NCBI RefSeq assembly: GCF_030272615.1
Contig: NC_081406.1
Location: forward strand, 188,710,391 to 188,774,390
DNA: 64,000 nucleotides
From: Cryptomeria japonica
Taxonomy: Eukaryota; Streptophyta; Pinopsida; Cupressales; Cupressaceae
Reading direction: 5' to 3'
Shown here: one piece after another, positions 11,064 through 22,828 of the stretch
How the letters are laid out: the number at the start of each line of letters is the position of its first letter
Numbering within the stretch: position 1 is the first letter of the stretch
Translations under genes and position numbers: made by a program
The notes under the pieces: generated by a model
The model's database searches: none
Told to the model about the DNA's origin: nothing
What the model saw: the letters and a program-made list of their open reading frames with translations, nothing else

Positions 11064-12280
11064 TGATGAGCCTAAATAATGGCTCTATTTTGATAGATTT
11101 TTGATATAATACTCCTGCCTAGGTCTTATGGTTAGATGACATTTGGATTATAATATTCTCCTAAGTTGATACCTTTTAAGTGTTTTTGAAACTCGTTTAA
11201 CTTATACCTAAGGATGTCATATAATTATTTTAAATGATATATCTATGCAAATATTTGAAAACAATTATAAATATGGTTTGCATTATATCATGTTAGCATT
11301 AGTATATACACATGTTTGTTGTGCATTAATATCATGATGCAGGGTTAGCAAAGGGGAAGCAAAGACAAATGGCGGTTCAAAGGATCATCAAATATATAAC
11401 CGCAATGCAGACCCAGTCAGAGAAATGTAGTAATGATTGAAATAACTTGACCGGTTCTTCAGCAGATTGATTTATGAACATTTATAACTATTCTTAGTGG
11501 AGCTTAGATCTAGGAGGCTAGTCATGCTATATTTTCTCAACTACAGGACATATGTTGTTTTGTTGTCCTGCGCTGACTTCTTCTCTTGTTAATAAATCAT
11601 GTTCACCTATTTCGTAGGAATGTGGTTGATCAGATAGAAGTTTTTTATACATTTTCCTATAAATAAAGGGATCTCTCTCCTCTCAGGGATAGCGGAGAAT
11701 GACCATAGTATCCTGTAATACACATTCTTCTAGTATTTTTTATGTATTTTCCAGTCAAGATGAAATAAAGAGATCAATACGATTGTGAATAATTAGATAA
11801 TTGTAATCTAAAGTTCTTGAGATACTCACTCAATGGGGCCCACTTGGTGAGTAATCCTTTGTATGTTTCATTTAATTTCACACTTATATAGTAGTTGTTT
11901 CTGCAGTTGTCTATTCCTACAGCCATAGGAAATATTTTATGTGTCTGTTCTTGCAACCACAATAGCAGAGTAGTTCTTGTTGCCCACCAGAACTTTATCA
12001 TTTAACAGTAGTTGTTTAAAGTAATTTCCAGTTGTAAGATTAAAGTATTATTTCATTTTAGATTCTGTATGTTTACTTTAAGAATAATTCCCTTTCCTAC
12101 AGTAATAGGATGGTTGCAATATGAACTTGGTACACATATAGTGCTGGCCCATTTCTAGTTTACGTCAATGGTTGATAACTAAATGGTCCTTTGCCATAGG
12201 AAAAGTTAGCTATTTAAGGATATTCAATCTTTGAATTGTGTTTTACTACCTAGTTACCATTCCATTTGTTAGGACCAACA
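11064..12280 (+). repeat. 3' LTR of Gypsy-1
   Basis: 1,217-bp partner of 2220-3438, ending GGACCAACA. It is followed by the target duplication TAGTG at 12281-12285. The TATA-like TATAAATA is conserved at 11659-11666. Confidence 0.93.
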
Positions 12281-15115
12281 TAGTGCTCTGCCTGTGTCAT
12301 ATAAATATCCTCCTCCAAATCACCACGAAGGAAAACAGTTTTCAGATCCATTCACTCAACCTCTAAATCATAAGGAACAATAATAGAAAGTAAAAATCTA
12401 ATGGATGTCATTTTGGCAGGAGGAGAAAATATCTCACCATAATCAACACCCTCAACCTAAGAGTAGCCTTTTGTAACCAAACTTTCTTTATACTTCTCAA
12501 TGCTTCCATCTGAACCAATATTTTTCTTGAACACCCATTTGCAACCAAAATACTTCTGTCCTTCAGGAAATGATACAAGATCCCATGTATCATTCTTTTT
12601 CAAAGCTGCCATTTCTTCTTCCATAGCAATCTTCTAGGATTTTGCATCATTCATACATAATGCCTCTTCTATAGATTGTGGTTCATCCACATTAGTATTA
12701 AAGCAAAAATACACTTCAATCATCAGGTGAATACCTTTCAAGTGGTTGTCTATGTCTTGTAGACCTTCGAACAAGATGAGTTGGAGGTTCTTCCTCCTCT
12801 TTTGAAGATTCAAAACTAGATAAGCTCTCCTCAACTTCTTGCCTATCTAGGGGTCTTGATTGAACTCTTTCAGGTGTAGAAGGAAATTGAATCACATATT
12901 CCTTTTTAGTCTATTTCGGCTGCGATGTAATAGAAGGAGACTTAATTTCTCTAAAATAACACTTCTACTATGATTTACCTTTTTTGCAACAAGGTTCTAA
13001 AGCTTGTATCCTTTCACACCACAACTATACCTAATGAAGATACATTTCAAAACCTTGTTCTCCAATTTTGTCCGCTTCTCCTTTGGAACATGTGCATATG
13101 CCTCGCAACCAAAAACTCTAAGATGTCTCAATGAACTCTTGTGACCCGACCATGCTTCCATAGGCATTTTATCAACAATGGCTTATGTAGGAGACCTATT
13201 AATTAGGTAGCAAGCAGTGGCAACAACTTCAGCTCAAATTTTTTGTTCTAGACTAGCACCACTCAGCATACTCCTAGACCTCTCCATCAATGTCCTGTTC
13301 ATTCTTTCTGTAACTTCACTCTATTGTGGAGAATATGGAGTTGTATTATGTCTATTAATGCCACAATATTTACAAAATCTATCAAAATTATTACAGAGAA
13401 ATTCACTGCCATTATCAGTCCTAAAAATTTTATTTTTCTTTCGAGTCTGCAACTCAACCATTGCTTTAAATTCTTTTAATCAACTGAAAACTTTAGATTT
13501 ACTCTTTAGAAAATATACTCATGTCCTTCTACTAAAATCATCAATAAATGAAGCATAATATGTGGATTTTCCAAATGAAGGATCATCTACAAGACCAAAC
13601 ACATCATAATGAATTAGATCCAAAACACAACAAGTTTTATGAGAACTCGAGTAAAATTGAACGTGGTTTTGTCTTTGATAAATGCAATGCTCATAGAAAT
13701 CAAAGTCAAGATTACAATCATTCAAACCTTCAACAAGGTTTCTATTTTTTAAGGTCCTTAGACACTTTTCTCCAATTTGCCAAGCGTCTGGTGCCATAAC
13801 ATAGACTTCTTTGTAGGAAACTTTGCTTCAAAATAAAGAGAACCCTTAGGTACCCAAAATCCATTTCCATCTACTAAAGGTGAAACCCTCAAATCTTCCA
13901 CAAATTTACTTTTTACAAAAGTGCTATTACACTCAATAGTGTATGCATCTAGCTTATACAAAGTGTGAAACCTGACACATCAAGAAATTACCATAGCACC
14001 CTTAATCATCTTACATCCGGCTTCAGAAAAGACTACCTGCACACCCGCATCTATCATTTTTCTCACAGATAATAGATTTCATTTTAAACTAGGGATATGC
14101 AACACACCATTAATCCTTTTTATTCTACCATCAAAAAAATTGATTCTAACTTTACCTCGACAGATAATATCTAAATGTGAATTATCACCCAAGTACACCT
14201 TACCTCCATTAAATTCTTCATATTTATAAAACCAATCTCTATTGGCAATCATATGAAAATATGCACCTGAGTCAATTAACCAGGCATCATTACCTGCATG
14301 AGTCGCTAAAGCTGCAATAAATGCATCACCATCTTCCTTCTTGGACTTAGAATCAGAATCAATCTTCTTCTTTTCTTCTTTGCAATCCTTATAGATGTGA
14401 CCTGGCTTACCACAATTCCAGCAAATGACTTTGGACTTTCCAAGAGATTTCAATCTCCCTATCGATTTACACTTATTGCGCTTCTCATTCTTCTTGCCTT
14501 TCTCCTTAAGTCTTCCACGAACAGTTAGGAATTCCTTCGATCTATGGGATACCTTCCTTTGCATCTCTTCACCAGGTAGGGCACCCACCTCATATTCAAA
14601 CTTCAAAACAACATAAGTACTACCAATGGTCATAAGAGAATCCCATAATTAGGCAAAGGAAAAAGAAAGATCTGGCATTTCTCCTCTTCATTCATCTTAA
14701 TGCTGACAGATACTAATTGAGCCACCAACATATTGAATGCTTCCAAGTGGTTTGCAACTCGTCCACCCTCTTCCGTCTTCAAGGAATACAATTTATTCCT
14801 TAAGAAAATATGATTTAATAAAGATTTCACTTGATACATTTCACCAAGCTTAGTCCATAGCTTCTTTGCAGTGTTTTCTTTGTGGACATTGATCAGAATA
14901 GAGTCTGCCAGAAATAGTCTAATTAGACCCTTGGCTTTTCGGTCCATAACATCATACTGAGCCATCGTAGTAGGATCTGAGGACCTTTGGACATTCATAT
15001 CAACAACATCCCATAGATCTCGAGCTATTAGCAGATCTTCCATCTTCAGTTTCCACATCTCAATATTCATTCCATTAAATTTTTCCACCTCTATTTTCCC
15101 TGACGAACTTGCCAT
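12281..15115 (-). pseudogene. Copia-A gag, protease, integrase and RT start
   Basis: Read on the minus strand from 15115. Gag begins MASSSGKIEVEKFNGMNIEM with the UBN2-type capsid segment, shifts frame near 14635, then has a CCHC zinc knuckle (CWNCGKPGHIYKDC, about 14380-14425). The protease active site is LIDSGAYFHM (near 14265). The GAG-pre-integrase segment (LWHQTLGKLEK) is near 13770. The integrase core follows with FIDDFSR, FRTDNGSEF (near 13415) and TERMNRTLMERSRSML (near 13290). It then enters RT: WDLVSFPEGQKYFGCKWVFK (near 12540) and MDLKTVFLRGDLEEDIYM, ending at the Gypsy-1 insertion. At least two frameshifts and several stops are present. The products would form particles and integrate DNA; this copy is inactive. 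Confidence 0.88.
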
Positions 15116-15224
15116 CTAAAAATTCCTACAACAAAATCAAAAAGTGTCTTCTGCAAAAGCTCTGACTCAAATCTAGATTAGTTCAAAAAACCCAACAACC
15201 CACAATTAAAACCAAAGGTGATCA

Positions 15225-15237
15225 ATCTCTGATACCA
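15225..15237 (-). promoter_or_regulatory. Primer binding site of Copia-A (initiator tRNA-Met type)
   Basis: The complement reads TGGTATCAGAGAT two bases after the LTR end (CTTACA). It matches the start of the plant initiator-Met site TGGTATCAGAGC used by most plant Copia elements. Confidence 0.85.
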
Positions 15238-15239
15238 CT

Positions 15240-16107
15240 TGTAAGGAAGTTAAGTAGTAGAACAGCTTCCTACACTAACCTTGAGAGGAGGGTAATGCAA
15301 AAACTTTTACAGATCATCACAATAGTAACATAAAACATAAATAGATGTAATAAATTCAAACCATAACACAGTGATGTATGTGGGGAAAACCCTTTCGGGA
15401 GAAAAACCCCACACTCCAAAAGATGCCCTATATTATTACATAATCAAAAATAGAATACAATATATTTGCAAAGAAATCTCTTTGCAGGAGTACCACTAAT
15501 TAGAGATTCAAAGGTAACTCAATAGCTATAAGACTCTTACACACAACCTCTATCTCATGCACCTCATATATAGGAGATACGATACAAGAAACCGTCAAAT
15601 GGTATTACAAAACCATGGGCTAAAACCACCCAATAAGGTTTAGCCAACCCTATCTCCCTTATAGATGCCCTATGACGTGTCCCTTCCTTTTACAGCTCAT
15701 TTATGTGTCTGATACAAATTATTTTTCCTATTTTAGGAGTATAAACTTCTAGAGGCCATAACTTGTGACTCGTGTGTCCAATTGACAAACTATTTGAAGC
15801 ACCAGAAAGCTTGCAAAGTGCTCCAGTGCCTTGTAAACTGCTATGCCATTTACCCCCACTTTTGTGCACATTTTGGGCCCTCTAAAGTCCTCAAAATCAA
15901 ATTTAAACCTTTCACTAGACCCCTCCAAAATGGAAAATTTAATATCTTCAAAACTAGTTGTGATCTTGTGATGTAACTTTACCAGAATGCTTATCTTGCC
16001 AAATAGAATCTTCATGGATAATTTTGCAAAATTTTATACTCAAATGAAAATTTACTATAAATACTATTGTTATGTAAATGCAAGGTTGAGACACCATTTT
16101 CCCAACA
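15240..16107 (-). repeat. 5' LTR of Copia-A
   Basis: 868-bp LTR. On the minus strand it starts TGTTGGGAAAATGGTGTCTC and ends CTTACA. It pairs with 124-993. A TATA-like element is conserved (complement about 15566-15572). It is followed on the plus strand by ATCTA and then by chromovirus-like sequence. Confidence 0.92.
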
Positions 16108-18160
16108 ATCTACCTCATTGCCCTTTACATTTACTTCTTTTTCTTTTTCACTCTATTTTTCTCCCTCATTTGTATGCAAATAAACATCCACTTTATCATT
16201 ACAAAATTCAAAAAATTAAATATTGCCTCTTACTTTATCACTGCTAAAATGTCTTCACTCTTAGCTACACTTTTCAATACATTCACAGGCTCCAAAGATT
16301 TCTAAGCCACAGTTAAATTTTCATCTTCTTTATCCTTCTTTGATATCTCAACTATTGTAAGCTTTGGAACAATTGCAAAATATTTCTTCTCCATCATTGA
16401 CTCTTTTATAAATTGCCTTCAAAAAACAAAACACTCCAATTTATCTTCACTTTCCTCTTCCCTATTCCCAATGGATTCAAACTATACTCTTTTCCATCTT
16501 TCTTTATCATGTATATATTTAATTCATCATCATGAACCACTTGCCTATCAAATTTCCGTGGTCTTCCCAAAAGTTAATGGCATGCATCTATTGGCATCAC
16601 ATCACACAAAATTTGAACTTTTTAATTACCAATTTAAAAACTCACCATTTTTTTCTCATTTACTAACAAATGAGAGTCCTTTTGTAACCACAAAAAACTC
16701 AGTATGGAATGGGATGTTTAATTCTTTTCAATTTTAGCTTGTCTATCATCTCTTTAGATATTATGTCATTAACGCTATTGCTATCCACAATGACTTTGCA
16801 ATGTTTCTCACTCATGTTACACCTTGTTCAAAATGAATCTCTACTGTGACATGGTTTTGGGTTTTCTTTATCCAAATTTATCAAAAAATTTCACATCATT
16901 GATGACTCTCCATCTTTAGGATCCACTCCATGCCTTGGTGAAGTCTCAATTTCATTTTCAACATGTTTTACATGAACTCTTGCTTCTTTTCATTTTCTAC
17001 TACTCTATTGAATTTGTGGAATTCAAATGCACGGTGTCCTATTTCTCCACATTGAAAATAATTATTGTTGAATCCTCTTCCTCTACCTCTATCAAAATAT
17101 CCTCTACCGTGAGAATAATCTCCTTCTCCTCTAGATAAGTCTCTTCTTCCATTTCCTTCTAATGCACTTGCATGGGATGTATCTGCTTCCTATTTCTTGT
17201 TTTGGTTTCCTTCACCATTGCTAAATTGTCATCTTGCATGTAAAATTATCTCTATCTTAGGAGTTATTTTGTTTCATTCTGTTGAATTTTTCTTCTTCCT
17301 TTAAGGCATATCGGTACACTTCCTCTATACTGTAAAAACTAATCAAACTCACTTCATCTTGAATAGATGTGTATAAACCATTCAAATACCTTGAAAATTT
17401 ACCGGCATTATCCTTTGCATGACCAACTCTTATGCTTAATTAGAAGAATTATTCAGTGTACTCTTCAACAGTAGTTTCTCTTTGCTTAAGATTGTGAAGT
17501 TTTTTGAACAAATTTATGAGAATCTTTTTACAAGAACTTAGCTTCTAACTTCATCACCATTTGATCCCATGATTTTATTTTCCCATTTCCACATCATTGT
17601 CTATTTGGGTGCCTATTTAAATTTCTAATATTCCTCAATATTATAATACTCAGAGTATTCTCCATTTCATAGATCCATTCCAACAATTATTCTACATTCA
17701 AACCTCCTTTATAGTTTAGGGGATCAAATTAAGGTCTAGAATTAATCCTTTTTATGGCTCTTATGAATCGCTCTTCTCCATGATCAAACTCTAGTTGGTT
17801 CACTTCACACCTCCTTTAACAATTTTTTCTTCTTCATCATCACTTATGTCTTCTATATGAACTACTCTTCTTTGATGGATCATGGAGTGTGGTTTGAAAC
17901 ATTGATGCAAAAAAATCTTACACAATCAAATCCAAAAAATAACAACATAATTCATCTTCTTTGATTCATCTTCATTTCACCCAATCATGATGTGATACCT
18001 CTTATTGCCTTTGTAGTTTTAGGATCCATGCCTTTGGGTCCCCTACCTCTATGGCCACACTAATTTACCTTTTTCAATTGTGATTCTTCTTCTCTTTTCA
18101 CTCACCCACAACACCACCTCTCAGGGTTTTCTTCAACATTATGCTATACCTATTCTGATA
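16108..18160 (-). pseudogene. Chromovirus-like Ty3/Gypsy gag and protease remnant
   Basis: Read on the minus strand, the sequence keeps short stretches typical of chromoviral elements. The capsid segment includes ETTVEEYTE, GKFSRYLNGLYTSIQDEVSL and EEVYRYALKEEEKFN (17250-17470). A Gly/Arg-rich linker is followed by a zinc-knuckle relic FQCGEIGHRAFEF (about 17015-17060) in which the outer cysteines are lost. A protease-like segment HCKVIVDSNSVNDIISKEMI lies at about 16740-16805. Many stops and frame changes occur. RT and integrase are absent; the element is cut at 16107 by Copia-A. This is one of the oldest layers in the window. Confidence 0.68.
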
Positions 18161-18337
18161 TTATTCAATGCAGTTTAAATAAGAGAACCTTACTAGACTA
18201 TTTTTGTTTGTAACCAATGGTTTTGAAACAAACTTCATTGTATTATGATCAAAGAACACATTTTAGTTTTCACAATGAAATAACAACAATCAGCTCACAC
18301 CAAAGCATAATTTTCTTAATATTTTCCAAACAAAAAT

Positions 18338-18407
<70 letters not shown>

Positions 18408-18829
18408 CACATATGGATTCAAGACCACCTCATGTGCCACTATTTGTTTGACACATTCATTATTTTGTTAAACCTCCCACACACCTCTAAAGACTACCTC
18501 ATAAATATCTATTTTTATTTTTTTACAGCTACTATATATTCCCTTTGTTTCCCTACACACTTTCCCTCTTATCTTTTATCCTGTAATTTCCTACACTTTT
18601 CTTCTCTCCTATATTGCTTATCTTCTTTCATTTCAATTTTCATTCAAAAGCTTTTATAATCTATACATAGACTATGGCATATGCCTAAGACCCCAATAGC
18701 CACACTTATCCCTTAACCTTCCAATGCTATCTTTATCTCTTCATCTAAAGTCCTAACATATTCTTGAAGCTTCCAAAGTCCTCTGCCACATTTTTCTTTA
18801 TTAAATCTATTACCTAGAAAATATGGCAC
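18161..18829. other. Leader or LTR remnant with microsatellite, otherwise unassigned
   Basis: Upstream side of the decayed chromovirus-like gag. It may be that element's leader and LTR, but no partner LTR is in the window and no boundary can be drawn. Apart from the CT microsatellite I recognise nothing. Confidence 0.35.
18341..18402. repeat. (CT)31 microsatellite
   Basis: Perfect CT dinucleotide run of 62 bases. Confidence 0.98.
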
Positions 18830-19203
18830 TATCGACATTTGATGTTCTGTTGATGCTCTGGTGAAGATTGGTAGTATTTGATGATTACAGATGCTTAGGA
18901 GTTGTCATTGATGGAAAATCAGCCCATTGATTTAATCTAGTATGAAGTTTTGGTTAACCGATAATTTGGAGTATATCTTTTGTCATCAGTTTGCCCGGTG
19001 AAGCTCAATGTATAGGTTTGAGAGCACATTTCTATTTCGGTGAAGTAGATTTTGGTTTTTGTGATCAAGGTTGATTGGTTAAGTATCAGTTTCCTATTAT
19101 CATGCAAATCTACCCTCCGGTAATGATTCTATCACTTGTTTAAAGATCTAGTATCTGGTAGAGTAGCAAAGAAGATTATTCTTCATGTTTGATGATGCAG
19201 TGT

Positions 19204-20420
19204 TGTAATGTTGAAAAAGATGAATGATGGAGATCTAGAGGAAAGGTTTTCTTCCCTTCGAGGAGAGATGAAAGTTTCACTTCATATTTGCCTTCAAACA
19301 CATTTCACGCATTACATTAGAAGAGGGGGGGAAATACACTAGATTCAACCTCTAGAAAAGGAGATTGAATTCTGAGTGATATAAGAATGGTAAGTTAATC
19401 CCCTCTCATAAGATTGAGATTTGAATTGATTGAATTATGTGCTTAGGACCAAATGAAAAAAATGACAAAGATCTGATTATAACTCTAGATAGCAGCATAG
19501 GATGAAGTTGTACACCTAGATCTAGCAATAATATCTCGAGACAAAGCCACCCTATGAATTTGAGGAAAATTTTCCTCGACCGTGGCAGGAATGTACACAG
19601 TCATCCAAAAAATCAATGAAATTAAAAGGGTTTTCCTGCCTCTGCAAATGGAGTCCAAATTTGAAAGTACAGTTGCGCACCTGCAACCTACACACATAAA
19701 ATAGAGGAAAAGGGGTTGGGATTTGGGGTTTTACTTCAGGTCAAACCCCTAATTTGGAATTAACCAAATGATGAAAGAAAGTACTTGCAAGTAAATGTAA
19801 ATGAAAGACTGAACTATAAATCACCTCAAGGGAGGTTGTGATAGAAATGTTGATAGAATTTGTTTTATGAAGTTGAATGTTGGAATGAATCTCCTCTTCA
19901 ATGGTTGAATCCTTGACTTGAATGCAATACCTAGCCTTGAAGGGAGACTTGAGAATGCTGAATGTTGGAAAGGAATGCTTGAATTCTTGAACTTATGCCC
20001 GCCTTATCACTTATCCAACTTTTTTGATCGTTGAACTTATGCAAATGAGAGGGAAAATGCAACTTATATATTGGTCAATTTGGTTTAATTGACTAATTTT
20101 CCATCACAAGACAACATTGGGGGAGTTTTCCCACTCAATGTGCAACCTCCAATGCAAAATTGGGAATGATCCTACCCCAAAATGGAGTAGGGACAGGGGC
20201 GCCATGCCCCTGTCCTAGGGGGGATAGGGGCACCATGCCATTGTCCTGCCCTTTTTTTCAGGACATGATGCAATTTAGGAAGTGTAGAGGGCAAGGAAGA
20301 TGCAGTTTTTAGGTGCCGAGAAAGTCTCCGATCTTCGATCAGGCTTAAGGATTTGAATCGCATGCATGAGGACCCTAATGTGGTCGACAATTGTAAGGGT
20401 CACAATTTCATGACACTACA
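19204..20420 (-). repeat. 3' LTR of G2
   Basis: 1,217-bp LTR. On the minus strand it starts TGTAGTGTCATGAAATTGTG and ends TTCAACATTACA. It contains a GC-rich quasi-palindromic segment (about 20190-20255), an inverted repeat GACCGTG...CACAGTC (19578-19602) and a TATA-like TATATAAG (complement about 20062-20069). Its partner is the fragmented LTR beginning at 43557. Confidence 0.88.
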
Positions 20421-20435
20421 TTTAGCTCCCACTTT
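20421..20435 (-). promoter_or_regulatory. Polypurine tract of G2
   Basis: The complement reads AAAGTGGGAGCTAAA directly before the 3' LTR tip TGTAGTG. It differs from the G3 tract at 37657-37671 by one base. Confidence 0.85.
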
Positions 20436-21174
20436 AGCGGGAATATAAGTGTACATCAATACTATCTGTAAAGTACAAGGAAACAAGATTGAAAGAATTC
20501 TACCACATCAAGGAGGCAAGATGCACCAAGCCCCCAGTTGACTTAGGATCTTATGACACTGATTGAAAAAGTAAAAGGGAAGATCAAGAAGGGAAAACCA
20601 TGAATGCAAGTAGCAAGGTTCCCCTCACTATGAGTCATGAAAAAGATACCAAAATTATGAAGCAATGCCAAGTTCACTAAATAATTCTAAGTATCCAAAA
20701 GGAAAATATGAGTGGAGTGTATGCCCCCACATTAAAGTGATCATGTGCGCCTTATCGGGAGCGATTTCTCTAAGGTAGGATACACCCAAGAGAGAGAGAA
20801 GAGAGGGAACATGTTATCGCAAGGATTTATCCCCCAAGTGAGGAATAAACCCAAGGATAATGAACACAAAACATGAAGCACGAGGTAGGTTTTCTCTCCT
20901 TGGGGTCAGTATGTTGTATGATAACTCATGTATATCATATATGTATATGTGCATATAATAGTCGTCATTCCCCAAAGAAGGACACTACCTTGGAAGAAAG
21001 GGAAGAGAGGATGTCTTTTGAGTCAACATGAAAGAGACCAAAAGAGATCTCAATGCTTTGCATCATCCCCAAATAGACACTAAGAGAACAATAGAAGAAC
21101 ACAGATACATAGAGAAAAATGGTCACAAAAGAGAAAGAAATGAGAGAGAGAGAAGATCTACAATGCTAATATTT
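20436..21174 (-). other. 3' non-coding region of G2
   Basis: About 740 bases between the end of the G2 coding region and its polypurine tract. It is purine-rich on the plus strand, with no RT, RNase H or integrase motifs in any frame that I can read. Confidence 0.6.
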
Positions 21175-22828
21175 TTAATCTAGCATGACATTTTCCTCCC
21201 AATCTTGTTGATCACTATTTTGGGATGGTGAGCAACATAGCAGAGGAGTGATATTGAGCACAACAGATGGAGCTATCACAAGATCCAAACAAGGACTATG
21301 CTCATGTGGTAAGTCACTTTGTTTGATTCTAGGAGCTAAGATTAGGGTTTGTGAAAATTCAGTTGATAAATATTTGTCCACATCAACATATTCATAGTCA
21401 ATATCATAAGCATTAGGAGTTGTATTGCCATCATGAATAACATTTTCATTCATTTCTTCATCAAAATCTAGAGAAAGAGGAGCACAAACATGAATAGGAG
21501 TAAAGCCATCATGTTGTTTTGTGCAAGTTATGATTTTGAGATGTAGGTTGACCATCTTTCTTAGGATAAAAGGGAATCATATCAACTATTGGAGTTTTAG
21601 GAGATGGAATAGTTTGAGGGACAACTTCATGAGCTCGAACATGACATCTTCATCGGCGTTCTATCGCACAACAATTCTATTGAGTCTTAGAGGAAGGCTG
21701 AGAAGGAGTAGAAATATTTGTGAAAGGAGGAATAGTCCTCTCTTTGATAGTTGAAGGTCTAGGTTGAGGTCTTTTAGGTTGCACAAGAGGAGAAGCAGGC
21801 CTCTTCTCTCTATAAGAGCAACGAGGTGGAACTACGCCATATAAAGGAGGAATGTTAGGTGTAGGAAGAAGACCAATTCCATAATGAGGAGGAGGTATAG
21901 GTCTCACCTTAGGAGGAATATTATTTTTCTTCTTAGGAGAAGAAATAATCACATCCATAGGAATAGATTGAAGATCTTTCTTGGGAGGAAGATTATTTCT
22001 ATCCATGAGGGGAAGAACTTCATCTTCAAGAATGATAGGAATGTCAAGTGTTGGGGATCTAGGTTGACTTAAGGATAAGATCATATCTTTCTTCCATTTT
22101 TTATAAGATTGAAAAAGAGCATCACTCCTTGATGGTAGACATTGAAATTTCTTAGGCCAAAATAAATCAATAGGAACAATAGGGATTCTTTCAGATGGCC
22201 TAAATAATCTATGGTTCATAGTTACGATTTTACCATTGTGAGGAAATTTCAAACACTTATGGATTGGAGAAGAAATAGCCTTCATGGAAGATAACCATGG
22301 ATAGCCCAACTTCACATGGAATTGCTTGGAAGAGGGTATGATAACAAAGTCAACATCCATAGATATAGTATGAACTTCAATAGGAAGAGTTATAGAGCCA
22401 ATGGTAGGATAGGAGAATCCATCAAATAACTTCACAACTACATTAGAGGCATCATATATTGGTTTATGAAATCATAAAGTGAAAATATAATCCTCAGTGA
22501 TGATGTTAGCCATGCAAGAGGGATCAACAAGAGCGCCACAACAAGGGATATGTTTAACCTTTGCCAATATGTATAAAGGGTCATCGAGTTCTCTAATGGT
22601 TTCACTAGGGTAAAATGTAATATAAGAATCCTTAGGCGTATCTTTATTTTCTACCATATTTACCAAGTTCGGAGCCATAGAAGTGAATTACTCAAAGGAG
22701 AAAGAAGTATACTCAATCTCAATCATGTTAGAGGTATGAGAAGGCAAAGGATCAGTAAAAATTTTAATATTTTGATTAGGAGGAGCTACTGATTTATTTC
22801 CTTTATCATTCACACCTGCCATAGATAT
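21175..22828 (-). pseudogene. G2 protease-like domain and Pro-rich/acidic tail
   Basis: Minus-strand continuation of the G2 Gag frame after the G3 insertion. From 22828 it reads SMAGVNDKGNKSVAPP, then SETIRELDDPLYILAKVKHI and GALVDPSCMANIITEDYIF. This is the fold of a retropepsin active-site strand, but with Asp-Pro-Ser instead of Asp-Ser/Thr-Gly. A second protease-like segment (GSITLPIEV and VKLGYPWLSSMKAI, where relatives read LGRPWI) follows at about 22270-22400. The tail (21677-22250) is rich in Pro, Lys and Arg. A shifted frame (21175-21555) ends in an acidic, Asn/Asp-rich segment. There is no RT after it. A stop near 22470 and a frameshift near 21600-21680 break this copy. Confidence 0.72.

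Larger units (their letters stand above)
2220..12280 (+). mobile_element. Gypsy-1: complete Athila-like Ty3/Gypsy element
   Basis: Complete 10,061-bp element with TG...CA LTRs at 2220-3438 and 11064-12280. A perfect 5-bp target duplication TAGTG flanks it (2215-2219 and 12281-12285), and it sits inside the RT frame of Copia-A. Order: LTR, PBS of the tRNA-Asp type, gag, PR-RT-RNase H-IN in one frame, a purine-rich stretch, a third ORF in the env position, PPT, LTR. The third ORF, the DLG-type protease active site and the primer type point to the Athila group. The LTRs differ by several percent by eye, and about 20 nonsense codons make the element inactive. Confidence 0.93.
124..16107 (-). mobile_element. 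Copia element A (LTR retrotransposon), interrupted by an Athila-like element
   Basis: Ty1/Copia element read on the minus strand. Its LTRs are 124-993 (3' LTR) and 15240-16107 (5' LTR), with PBS, gag, protease, integrase, RT and RNase H in the Copia order. Its RT reading frame is split at 2219/12281 by a complete Gypsy element flanked by TAGTG on both sides; the protein frame resumes directly after the insert. The LTR pair differs by roughly 7-8% by eye and the coding region has several frameshifts and stops, so it is old and inactive. No target duplication can be assigned, because the left LTR is followed by another element copy. Confidence 0.9.

Noticed and set aside
18341-18402. CT run as a regulatory GAGA-type element
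   Set aside because: It is a simple microsatellite with no gene next to it, so a regulatory reading has no support.
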